This document shows positions 11,888-22,802 of a stretch of DNA of 64,000 nt, in pieces (within the stretch, counting starts at the first letter, position 1; each line of letters begins with the position of its first letter). The stretch spans positions 33,141,562-33,205,561 of the forward strand of contig CM069599.1 in assembly GCA_035771175.1 (NCBI GenBank), in the 5' to 3' direction. This DNA is from Paratinospora sagittata. Lineage: Eukaryota > Streptophyta > Magnoliopsida > Ranunculales > Menispermaceae. Under the pieces are notes generated by a model. It did no database searches. It worked only from the letters and a program-made list of their open reading frames with translations, and was not told where the DNA came from. The position numbers and the translations under genes are program-made.

Positions 11888-14738
11888 ATGGGGAACACTT
11901 CTTCGATGCTCACTCAATACGACATCGAAGAAGTCCATGAGCACTGCAATCACGCCTGTGAGTTTCATTTTTATCTCCTTCGTGTTAAATTTCTTACGCT
12001 TCCATCAGATTCAGAGAGTTTCATCGTCCGTGCAGTTTCGCAGCAAGAGATCGTGTCGCTGTACCAGAGGTTCTGTCAATTGGATCGAGACGGTGGCGGG
12101 TTCATCTCTGCGGACGAGTTCCTATCTGTTCCGGAATTCGCTGTCAATCCTCTTTCTCAGGTTTTTTTTTTTCAGTTTTATTATGAAATGTTGTTAAAAG
12201 AAATGTAAATTGAGTTTTAGATGTTTGATATGTGTTACAGAGATTATTGAGGATGCTTGACGGATTGAATTTTAAGGAATTTGTGGCTTTCTTGTCTGCA
12301 TTTAGTTCTCGTGCTACTTTGCAGGAAAAAATTGAATGTGAGTGTCTCTGGAGAATCTGTAGTTGCATAGATTGATTCAATTATGAAGTTATTTCCAATT
12401 TTGAGCTAATTTTCATGTGTGTTTTTCGTACATTGTTGCTGAAATAAGTCGTCAGTTTATGAACATGTTACATGGAATTGTATGCAATAGTCTCATCCAG
12501 TCGATAATTGAAGTTGGACAATTTCTGTTTTTTAATTGGTCCAATGTATTTGCTTATGTGTCCTACATGTTTGCCATAGTTATCTTCAAGGTCCATGATT
12601 TGGATTGCAATGGGAAGGTTGGCTTCAATGATATATTGGATGTGTTGGGGGACTTGACTGGAGCTTATATCTCTGAACAGCAGAGGCAGGTGAGCTTATT
12701 GCTATTTTTATGTATTCTTTCTTACCTTTGGATTAATTTCAATAGGCAAACATTTTGTTTGAGACTCACATGGAACTAATACCACTGTTAATTTATATGA
12801 ATTTATGAATCCTTAGCTTATGCTTACCTCGTGGAAACAATTGTTTCAAATGAAATACTTGCTATTGAATTGTGGAACTTGACCATTGGGTGGTCAGTTG
12901 GAGTTCAAATATATCAATGGAGTTTGTGGCGTTAAGGCTTAAATAAAGTTAAAAATGAAGAAGAAGAGAGAGAGCATACCTATTGCACAAGACTCCCACC
13001 ATTATAGAGTTTGGGAAAGAGACAATGTATCACAGTCTTTGAATCTTATCACTTCAAGGGATTCGTGGACAAGAACTTTTGTTCCATGCTTCCATAAATT
13101 GTGGTAGCTCAACTCTTGTTTTGTATCTGAATGGGAATGAATAACACTGTGCCTGCACAATTGAGAAAAATAGGAGGCCAATCTAAGGACATCTGGATCA
13201 CCTTTTGCAAGATAGTGAAAGTTCTCCCAAGATGGTGAAACTCAAGGTAACTCCCAAAAACTGCTCGTCTGGGCTATAAAAGTGTAATTGTAGTAAGGCC
13301 AAGAGGTAAATTGATTGATATTTTCCACTATAACTACTGAATCTGATTGAATGCTGTTTCTTTCTTTTATGATATGCACCATTGTGATGCAACTACATCC
13401 TTCAGTTCATATGCTTTTGTTCTATGCTATCTACACAAAAATTTTCCTTGTTTTTCTAGATGGTTCATAAATGCACGTTGATTGATTTTTTTTTTTTTTT
13501 TCTTTTTTTTTTCTGTTATTACAACATTGATTGATTTTTCACTATTCCCTTTGATGAAGATACTATTAAGCAATATTTCATACTAGGTTTGACATATCTA
13601 AGAAGTTGGGTCTTTTTTGGTTCAGCAAGGCCAGGGTATTAGCACTTCTAATGAGTCTAGTTTTTCTCTTTGGACAGCAAGTTTTGACCCATGTTCTTGA
13701 GGAAGCAGGCTACACAAAGGATTCTTTGTTACTATTGTCCGACTTTATAAAGGTATAGAAGCAATATGTTTGATTTATTTAAACAATTATAATTACCTTA
13801 TTTTAGCAAATGGATGAGTTGAAGATGTTCTTTTTATTATGTTTAGACACTTACATGACATGCTTACTTGCTTTCTTCTGTCATATGAACATTTCTTTGA
13901 GTAATTTTACTTTTGTGGCAAACTATCATATGAAGGACTAATTTTTCACTTAAAGGTAGAGAATAGCACAGTTGATAAAGTAATAATTTAGGCACAGGGT
14001 ATTGATTTGTTTTGGGGAGATTTGCTATGTCAAAAAGGTAAGTTCTTTTTAGTGATCTATCAACTATAGCTTTTAGGTCTGATGATCATTTAACAGTTAG
14101 TTTGGCCTACTAGGTATTCTTAGCAGTATCATCTAAGGATGGCAAGAATTGGGTGCAGGAAATACTCTAAAATCACATTCATTTGTCACACCTGAGAATA
14201 ACCTGAACCTAGATGTTGGATGCTTCACTGGGTGTATTTGATTCTTTGAACTAGTGTTTTCAATTTGGATACTCAAGATATGTACAAACCTAGATTACAG
14301 ACAATTTTTCTTGTCCATATACTTAGTCAAACACAAGTTGGCCTTCAATCAGAACATGCCACCTCCAATATTAACTATAGCTTGAGGCACTGCTTTCACT
14401 TAACTGCTTCTTCATGTTCTTAATTCCTCTGCTCCACCAGTTTCCATACTTTTATGTACAGATTCCCTGCCTGTAATTTTGTATTTTATTCATTTGGAAG
14501 TGTATTTTTTAGCTAATTGTGGGTCATAGAGTGTGAGTTCCTTAATATAACATTGAGGGACTGTTTCATGTGCTGTCCAAGGAGACATCTTTCAGAATGT
14601 GCCCTTAATACCCATTAATTGTTAATTAAAATGGCTCTAATTTTGATCATTCTAATGAAGGTTAATTGTGTATCCTGTCATTAGCAGATTATTGGAAAAT
14701 CTGGATTGAAAATGGAGGTTGAAGTTCCTGTGGACTAG
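11888..14738 (+). CDS. Calcineurin-B-like EF-hand calcium-binding protein
   Basis: Six exons: 11888-11957, 12036-12160, 12241-12337, 12580-12689, 13678-13752 and 14688-14738. They give 175 aa, the length I recall for Arabidopsis At3g18430. The N-terminus MGNTSSM fits N-myristoylation (Gly2, Ser6), as in calcineurin B. EF-hand 1 has loop residues 40-51 (DRDGGGFISADE); a second clear loop is at 104-115 (DLDCNGKVGFND), with Asp instead of Glu at position 12. Other EF-hands look degenerate. The protein ends KMEVEVPVD. Plants are thought to lack the calcineurin A catalytic subunit, so the partner is unknown. The last two exons lie in a 2139-bp block that is duplicated immediately downstream, so a transcript could in principle use either set. 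Confidence 0.93.
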
Positions 14739-15000
14739 TGAGTTGACAAGTTCATGCCATTGCTATACTGTCAAGAATGTCTGTGCTCATTTATATATGT
14801 TGTCTGGCTTAGATTTTCTTTCTGTTCCTGATGGAAGTGCAGCCTATGTTTGTACCATGAACTCTTTTGCCTTAACCCAGCTGCTCAATTGACACTCATT
14901 ACTGTCCTAGCCTTCTAAATGTTGAAGGTAAGTGTAATGGCAACTCCTAAACTGTTCAGTGACTTCAGTCAAATAAGTTCCATGAAGGTAAGTGTAATGG
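12847..15000 (+). repeat. Tandem duplication, copy 1 (plus 15-bp junction filler)
   Basis: Positions 12847-14985 repeat at 15001-17139 with a constant offset of 2154 and no difference that I could find, including a 16-T/C/10-T tract. The 15 bases 14986-15000 are filler: the 21-mer at 14983-15003 copies 14923-14943. The block includes the last two exons of the calcineurin-B-like gene. Confidence 0.92.
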
Positions 15001-17139
15001 CAAATGAAATACTTGCTATTGAATTGTGGAACTTGACCATTGGGTGGTCAGTTGGAGTTCAAATATATCAATGGAGTTTGTGGCGTTAAGGCTTAAATAA
15101 AGTTAAAAATGAAGAAGAAGAGAGAGAGCATACCTATTGCACAAGACTCCCACCATTATAGAGTTTGGGAAAGAGACAATGTATCACAGTCTTTGAATCT
15201 TATCACTTCAAGGGATTCGTGGACAAGAACTTTTGTTCCATGCTTCCATAAATTGTGGTAGCTCAACTCTTGTTTTGTATCTGAATGGGAATGAATAACA
15301 CTGTGCCTGCACAATTGAGAAAAATAGGAGGCCAATCTAAGGACATCTGGATCACCTTTTGCAAGATAGTGAAAGTTCTCCCAAGATGGTGAAACTCAAG
15401 GTAACTCCCAAAAACTGCTCGTCTGGGCTATAAAAGTGTAATTGTAGTAAGGCCAAGAGGTAAATTGATTGATATTTTCCACTATAACTACTGAATCTGA
15501 TTGAATGCTGTTTCTTTCTTTTATGATATGCACCATTGTGATGCAACTACATCCTTCAGTTCATATGCTTTTGTTCTATGCTATCTACACAAAAATTTTC
15601 CTTGTTTTTCTAGATGGTTCATAAATGCACGTTGATTGATTTTTTTTTTTTTTTTCTTTTTTTTTTCTGTTATTACAACATTGATTGATTTTTCACTATT
15701 CCCTTTGATGAAGATACTATTAAGCAATATTTCATACTAGGTTTGACATATCTAAGAAGTTGGGTCTTTTTTGGTTCAGCAAGGCCAGGGTATTAGCACT
15801 TCTAATGAGTCTAGTTTTTCTCTTTGGACAGCAAGTTTTGACCCATGTTCTTGAGGAAGCAGGCTACACAAAGGATTCTTTGTTACTATTGTCCGACTTT
15901 ATAAAGGTATAGAAGCAATATGTTTGATTTATTTAAACAATTATAATTACCTTATTTTAGCAAATGGATGAGTTGAAGATGTTCTTTTTATTATGTTTAG
16001 ACACTTACATGACATGCTTACTTGCTTTCTTCTGTCATATGAACATTTCTTTGAGTAATTTTACTTTTGTGGCAAACTATCATATGAAGGACTAATTTTT
16101 CACTTAAAGGTAGAGAATAGCACAGTTGATAAAGTAATAATTTAGGCACAGGGTATTGATTTGTTTTGGGGAGATTTGCTATGTCAAAAAGGTAAGTTCT
16201 TTTTAGTGATCTATCAACTATAGCTTTTAGGTCTGATGATCATTTAACAGTTAGTTTGGCCTACTAGGTATTCTTAGCAGTATCATCTAAGGATGGCAAG
16301 AATTGGGTGCAGGAAATACTCTAAAATCACATTCATTTGTCACACCTGAGAATAACCTGAACCTAGATGTTGGATGCTTCACTGGGTGTATTTGATTCTT
16401 TGAACTAGTGTTTTCAATTTGGATACTCAAGATATGTACAAACCTAGATTACAGACAATTTTTCTTGTCCATATACTTAGTCAAACACAAGTTGGCCTTC
16501 AATCAGAACATGCCACCTCCAATATTAACTATAGCTTGAGGCACTGCTTTCACTTAACTGCTTCTTCATGTTCTTAATTCCTCTGCTCCACCAGTTTCCA
16601 TACTTTTATGTACAGATTCCCTGCCTGTAATTTTGTATTTTATTCATTTGGAAGTGTATTTTTTAGCTAATTGTGGGTCATAGAGTGTGAGTTCCTTAAT
16701 ATAACATTGAGGGACTGTTTCATGTGCTGTCCAAGGAGACATCTTTCAGAATGTGCCCTTAATACCCATTAATTGTTAATTAAAATGGCTCTAATTTTGA
16801 TCATTCTAATGAAGGTTAATTGTGTATCCTGTCATTAGCAGATTATTGGAAAATCTGGATTGAAAATGGAGGTTGAAGTTCCTGTGGACTAGTGAGTTGA
16901 CAAGTTCATGCCATTGCTATACTGTCAAGAATGTCTGTGCTCATTTATATATGTTGTCTGGCTTAGATTTTCTTTCTGTTCCTGATGGAAGTGCAGCCTA
17001 TGTTTGTACCATGAACTCTTTTGCCTTAACCCAGCTGCTCAATTGACACTCATTACTGTCCTAGCCTTCTAAATGTTGAAGGTAAGTGTAATGGCAACTC
17101 CTAAACTGTTCAGTGACTTCAGTCAAATAAGTTCCATGA
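15001..17139 (+). repeat. Tandem duplication, copy 2
   Basis: This is the downstream copy of 12847-14985. It ends inside GTTCCATGA, after which the sequence becomes unique. It starts in the middle of intron 4 of the calcineurin-B-like gene, so it carries no start codon. Confidence 0.92.
15832..16892 (+). pseudogene. Orphan copy of the last two calcineurin-B-like exons
   Basis: Exon copies at 15832-15906 and 16842-16892 match exons 5 and 6 of the upstream gene, with intact splice sites and the same stop codon. They have no upstream exons of their own. Exon 5 is 75 nt and phase 0 at both ends, so a read-through transcript could include it twice in frame, adding 25 residues. Whether it is transcribed cannot be judged from sequence. 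Confidence 0.85.
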
Positions 17140-20100
17140 CGTCCCATTTGTTAATATTCAAATGGAAGTTCATGCCACTGGGAGACTCAAATCTATGGGA
17201 CATTCCAGGTCATAATTGGAGTTGCTGCGCTTAACCCAGAATTTTTATTTAATTATTTAAAAAAAAAAAAGAATTTGTGATCCTGACTTCCTGACTATTG
17301 AATTTATGTGTCTTCCTAGGAAATTGGATGGTATTTTCTGATTGCTTGATGAGCAAAACATATATATGATTTTGGTTGTCTGATGAGGTTATTCTCTTAA
17401 CCAAGATATCTAATTTACTGCTACATAATAGTGATGCCAATACCTGACTCCTCCGATGCATGCGTTCTTTTAAATCAATATGCTTTATCGTATAAGCCCC
17501 ACACCACAATAAAAAGCAACGGGGTGGGGGAGAGCTAATGGACGTACGATTTATACACGTCTGGGAACAATATCAATGTATTTTTATTCATCCTAGTTTA
17601 CTGGGCTTTTATATGTGCTATGCATTGTTTGTCCTAATCGTGCATATTACCAAGTCTGTGATTCAATAAAGTTATATATCTAATATGAATGCTTAATACA
17701 TCAGATTTGTAGCAAACTAGTGGAGGGATGTCAATCTCGTTAGTTTTAAGTAAATAAGGTTTTCTTTTGTCAATATCATTAACTTTCGCTTTGGTTTAAA
17801 TAAGGTTTTCTTTTCTTTTCTTAGTAAATAAGGTTTTCTTTTTCTTTTGTCAAGCTTGGGTGCTTTAGCTAACTCATGAAACAGGAAGGTGGTACAATAA
17901 TCAAGAGCAAATAGTTACAAAATGGCATCAAAATTTCTAAAGCAGGTAGAAGGGTGAACAATAGGCTGTCTATATTTAACAGATCGGATTAAGATAGCTA
18001 GCCAGAGAATTGTTGCATTTCTAGATCATTAATTCGGCAAATACAATATTAAGCCACAAGATAAGGGTAGAGGGAGGATGGTTCAGCTACTAAAGTGCGT
18101 TGTTTTAATTTATTAAAGTTAAAAGTTAATATAAGAGTGATTTATAGCGATTAGTATAATTTTTTTAATATATAATTTAAAAGTATGAATGACTTTTTCT
18201 TTTAGCGAAAAAAATGGAAATGTTCAAAGGACTCAGCACACGCTTAGGTCCTTCAATTCAACATCTCATGGATTAAAGATGTCATTATTAAGTGTATTGG
18301 GCAGCATCATATTGATGATGCAAAGGACTATGTAGCACGCCTTAGGCTCAAGTCCCTTAGCAGTATTAAAAAACAGAGCTACCAATAAGGTGGAAATGAA
18401 CCCAGAGATGGATGATGAACATTGCAGGGTAAGCTTGTTAATTATGATGATTACATGCCTTATTAGTAAACATGACATAATAAAGCATGCTAACATATTC
18501 TATGGCTACTGTGAACTCACGATATTATCCATCCGAAATTCAAAGTCAGAAATATACTTAAACAATTGCTCAAAAGATATTATTTGAAATTGTGCTCTGT
18601 TTGAGCTCAAAAGGACTAAATTCACTACTCTTAAAGTAACAAACCTTTTGGAAAATGGCCGACAAGGCCGCTACATTGGAATGATAGCAGCAGCAAAACT
18701 AACAATCAAGGTCAGTAAAAGCTTGCGTGGAAAAAATGACTTTGCCATCCTCCATTGGAAACCACTGAGATTATGATGAAAACAGCTTTTCACCCCCTCT
18801 TCAAGGTTCCATCCATTCATAATGAAAATGACCCATTACCTCTTTATTTGATATTATGTCATGTCATGCTGCCACGTGGTTGAAACCCATCATCCTGACC
18901 CCAAATCTTCTGCTCCAATTGGCTCTTGGCCGGCCGACCAACCAACCCCTCGAGTGGCCGGTTGCAACATTTTTTTTCTATTTTTTTAAATTTCAATTAT
19001 ATTTAATACGTCCTTAAACACGCCTTAAAAAAGCCATATTCGAACCACCAATCGATTTGACACAGTAGTACCGTCCAAAAATCACCTACAACACGTTTGG
19101 ATGTATATTGAACTATATAAAAATGTGTGATTCCATAGAATTTAAACGTGTTAAAGGTGTTGTCGTTTATATTAATTTATACGTTTTAATATTTTATTTT
19201 TATTTTTTTTTAAGGTTTTCAGTTTAATTCTTAGGATTAGATTAGATATGTGGACGTACTCTCGCATGTCAAAATGAATGAAATATGAACATATTTTTTT
19301 AATAATGCTTATTTTTAGTGGAATAGTCTTTATGATATGCTTGAGACAGTAACTTAATTATATGATTAAGAAAAAAAAGAAAGAAACCACATTTGAAAAT
19401 ATTAACCAAGAAAAACTGGGATTTTGCCACGTTTACCTAGAGAAATCCATAATGACGGGAAGGTTATTCAACTCCCGGGAGCATGAGATACTGACTTGGG
19501 TAAAGAAAGACTGCGTGGCACGCAATCGAGTAAAAGAAGAAAAGGAAATTATAGCCGTTAAGGCGGTCGGTAACGACTTTTTAAAATTAAAAAAGTAAGA
19601 AAAACGGATTGCGGGAAAAGCAAGAGGAGGGTCCCGCTTGTTTATTTCAAATCGGGTTTAGGGCTAAAACCTTCAATTAAGAAATCCAAAAAAATTGATT
19701 TGACGCTTTTTTTTAATATGTTTTATTGATTCAGTATTTGGGAATTCACTCTCAAAGTCAAACTCTCAGGACCCAGATTTTATTTTTGAAAGAAACTTCC
19801 AATTTTTTTTTTTAATCTCTATTTTGGATTTTTTTTTACTTTTTTGGGTAATCTGGGAAGAATCGTCTCTGTTTATATAATCAGGAAATGAAGATCTCTT
19901 TCGATTGCTTGCTTCTAAAGGGTTCTTTGGATTTTCCTGTAATCTCTCGTCTACGTCTTGTCAGAAAATTGTTCGGATATTATTAGGGTTCTTGGGAAGA
20001 TTTAACTGTTTCTTGTTGACCCCTTTGGTTTTGTAATTCAGAGCTTGTTGTTTGGAAGAAAGATTTGATGATTTTCATGTAGCTGATTCTTCATACTATC

Positions 20101-20247
20101 AGGTAATTGGGAATAAAGGAACTTTTTTTTCATTAATTTTATTTTTTCGATTGTTTCAGCATAATTTTCGATATTAATCTTGGATTTTCATTCAGATTGA
20201 TTGTATATATATAGGGCAATTGTCGAGTTGAGTGAAGTGGATATGCT
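17140..20247. other. Intergenic region and 5'UTR of the myosin-binding gene
   Basis: No gene seen. Near 17750-17850 the phrase TAAATAAGGTTTTCTTTT occurs three times. From about 19860 the sequence looks like the leader of the next gene; a possible 5'UTR intron runs from about 20103 (CAG/GTAATTGG) to a TATATATAG acceptor near 20213. Confidence 0.45.
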
Positions 20248-21864
20248 ATGGCAGATAGTAAATTGTGTTCTTCAAGTAATGCTGAGACCAAGATTCTTGC
20301 CCTAAAAGAAGCCCTCTGCACTCAACAGCAACTTCTTCAAAAACTCTATATCGAGTTAGAAGAAGAAAGGGAAGCCTCGGCAACGGCCGCCAGCGAAGCC
20401 CTTTCGATGATTTTGCGGTTGCAAGGAGAGAAGGCGGCAGAGAAGATGGAAGCAATTCATTACCGGAGAATGGCCGAGGAAAAGATACAACACGCAGAGG
20501 AATCTCTGATGATTTTTCGGGAGCTCATGTGTGCAAAGGAAATGGAAATTGCTTCACTCGAGTACCAAATTCAGGCTTATAAGTGCAAACGTAGTGATGC
20601 CCAGTTCGGGGAATTGTGTGTTCAAGGAATTCTTAGGAGCAATTCTCTCCCAGCAGATCAATTTAACGAATCACTTTCAAAATTCCTTTCTGAAATAGAG
20701 GAGCATGGAATTGCAGAATTATGCCCGAAGAAAATTGAAGAAGACCCAGAACATGAATTTGATTTTGTTCAGAGTACAGGTGTTCAGTCTTTTTTCGACA
20801 AATTTGCGGTGGCGGATCTTTGTTCGTACAAGGAAAAAATTAAACAGTTGGATGAGCAGTTGAAGGAGTTTTCTCATCCTTATTCAGCTAATAGAATTGG
20901 TTTGAATTGTGATTCATCAAATCAAGTAATTCAATCAGCTTACGCCATATCTTACACAGGTTTGGAGTCTGGATCCCAGCCGCTATGTTCAATGAAGTCA
21001 AAACCGAGCAAAAATTCTTCGTACGAACCAATTAGGAGAAGACTTAATTTGGATTGTGAAGTTGGGCCGTCGTGTTCAAGTTCTGCTAATGCTGAAGGTT
21101 GCTTGCATTTATTTGAAGCCGACGAGATTAATATTCCTCACATTGAGACTAAAGCAAGTGAAAATCCAAACCATGCGACTAGTCTCTATGATGTATTTGA
21201 AGTTCCAAACGAGAATGAGAATAACAAAATTCATCAATCACAAAGAAGAGAATTGATTGAAGACGAGAACAGGCTCAAAAAGCCCGAACCTGTCCCACAA
21301 GGAACTGGTGATTGTTGTTCTTCCAATGACAAATCCGAGTTGGTAAAGAAAATGCTGCAATGTGCACATCTAGATAACAAAATTTCTGCCGCAAGAGATA
21401 ATGTTGATGTTGGAAATTGCATGGCTCTTGTGGATCCAAAAGTTGCTGTTGCAGCTTCTCAAGCTGAGGTTCAAAAGCTTCATAGACGTATGGAGAAGTT
21501 AGAGCATGAAAGATGGACATTGAAGCAAGAGATTTCTCATAGAAGGGATGAGGAGTTAATGTTGTTGAGAGAGATAACACAGAAGCTTAATGTGGTACAG
21601 TCGGAAATAAAGAGTTTAAAAGTTAAGAAAAACAATGAATTGGAAGAGTTTTCATTAGCTTCTGTCATGGAGGTATGCCTTTTTGTTTACTTAGTTTCCA
21701 GTGTAGCTTATGCTTTTATAGATTCTAACATGGCAACTGATCAGTTAACATCTATTGCTAGTTGCATGAGAATTTCAAAACTCCGATAAAGAAGTTGCGT
21801 TTGACAGTGTAGTTATGTGACATGGATTATTGTGTAACAGGCAATGCTATTTTATTCACTTTAG
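20248..21864 (+). CDS. Myosin-binding protein (GTD-binding domain, DUF593) coiled-coil protein
   Basis: Two exons, 20248-21672 and 21841-21864, give 482 aa ending SVMEAMLFYSL, a C-terminal form that I recall from this family. Residues of about 15-110 form the zein-binding/GTD-binding domain: a long coiled coil starting KILALKEALCTQQQLLQKLY and running to the segment ending LEYQIQAYK. Residues of about 395-465 form a second coiled coil (AEVQKLHRRMEKLEHERW). No transmembrane segment is seen, unlike zein-binding FLOURY1 and some MyoB proteins. The family binds the globular tail of myosin XI and serves as a vesicle receptor; the soluble form here suggests a MyoB5/6/7-like member. An AATAAA signal is near 22032. 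Confidence 0.88.
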
Positions 21865-22802
21865 CTCAGCCCTCAATTTGGTGCCATTTCCGACAACACC
21901 CACCATGTATTGTTCTCGGAAAGCTATGGAAGATCTTTGGATTTTGAAGTGCCACGAACCAATGAAGCAATCGATGATTGAATTGTATGATTTTGAACCC
22001 GAAATGTATACTGTGTGTCTTGAATATTGTAAATAAATACTGTCACATATAAATGTGTGGTTAGTCTACCAAATTTGCAATAATGTTCACTTGGTGAAAC
22101 CAGAAATTCTAACCATTTAGCTTCTCAACCCGTCATCCATGTATATATATACATAAGACATAATGCAATGTAAATATGATTATGGTTTGCGGAATTCTTT
22201 AACCATGTGCAACAAAGGAAATATCTTCTAGTGCTCATTATTTAGATCTAAATAGCACATAATTACTAGAAAAAGAAGAAGAGAGATTTTCTCAAAGAAA
22301 GAAAATCTAAAATCTTTTCATGTTTGCTGTCCTTGACTATGCCTCTGTGCTTATGTATGGTTTACTACTTGTCTCCAAAAAGTTTCTGAAATATTGGATG
22401 CCTCTTGACTTCCATAAATTTTCTGAAATTTCTTATAAATGTACATATAGTAATACAGATTACTATTATCAACAAGTATAATGTATCTTCTCATGCAGAA
22501 GCTCATTTCTATCCTAATGTTCCAAGCTGTTAGTCTCTGGAATTCAGATTACAATACTATACAGTTTAGGAGCTAACAGTTACCGGATCAGCGACTTTGA
22601 TTTTTCAATTTTTAGTTTCCAAAGTGCAACAGCATCCATCTATCATCATCTCATTTTTAGTTTCCCAGGAGCTATCTTGTGACTGAGTTTTAACTTCAAA
22701 ACCAGGTCAGTTTCTGCAATTTCTCTATCTCAGCAAATAGATTGAGGCTTGAGTTTCCAAAATGGAAGGTGTGAACTACCCTGTAAACAGATTATTCTTC
22801 TC
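21865..22802. other. Convergent intergenic region
   Basis: It holds the 3'UTR of the myosin-binding gene and the 3' end of the first receptor kinase gene. It is AT-rich, with nothing else recognised. Confidence 0.5.

Noticed and set aside
12417..12579. Open frame before exon 4 of the calcineurin-B-like gene
   Set aside because: It is intron sequence read through the acceptor at 12579; the phase and family sequence both need exon 4 to start at 12580.
13198..13392. 64-codon minus ORF, repeated at 15352
   Set aside because: Its exact repetition only reflects the tandem duplication; it has no protein features.
18266..18587. Overlapping short ORFs on both strands
   Set aside because: AT-rich, no domain, no splice support.
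19362..19598. 78-codon Lys-rich ORF
   Set aside because: Composition follows the A-rich DNA; no recognisable family.
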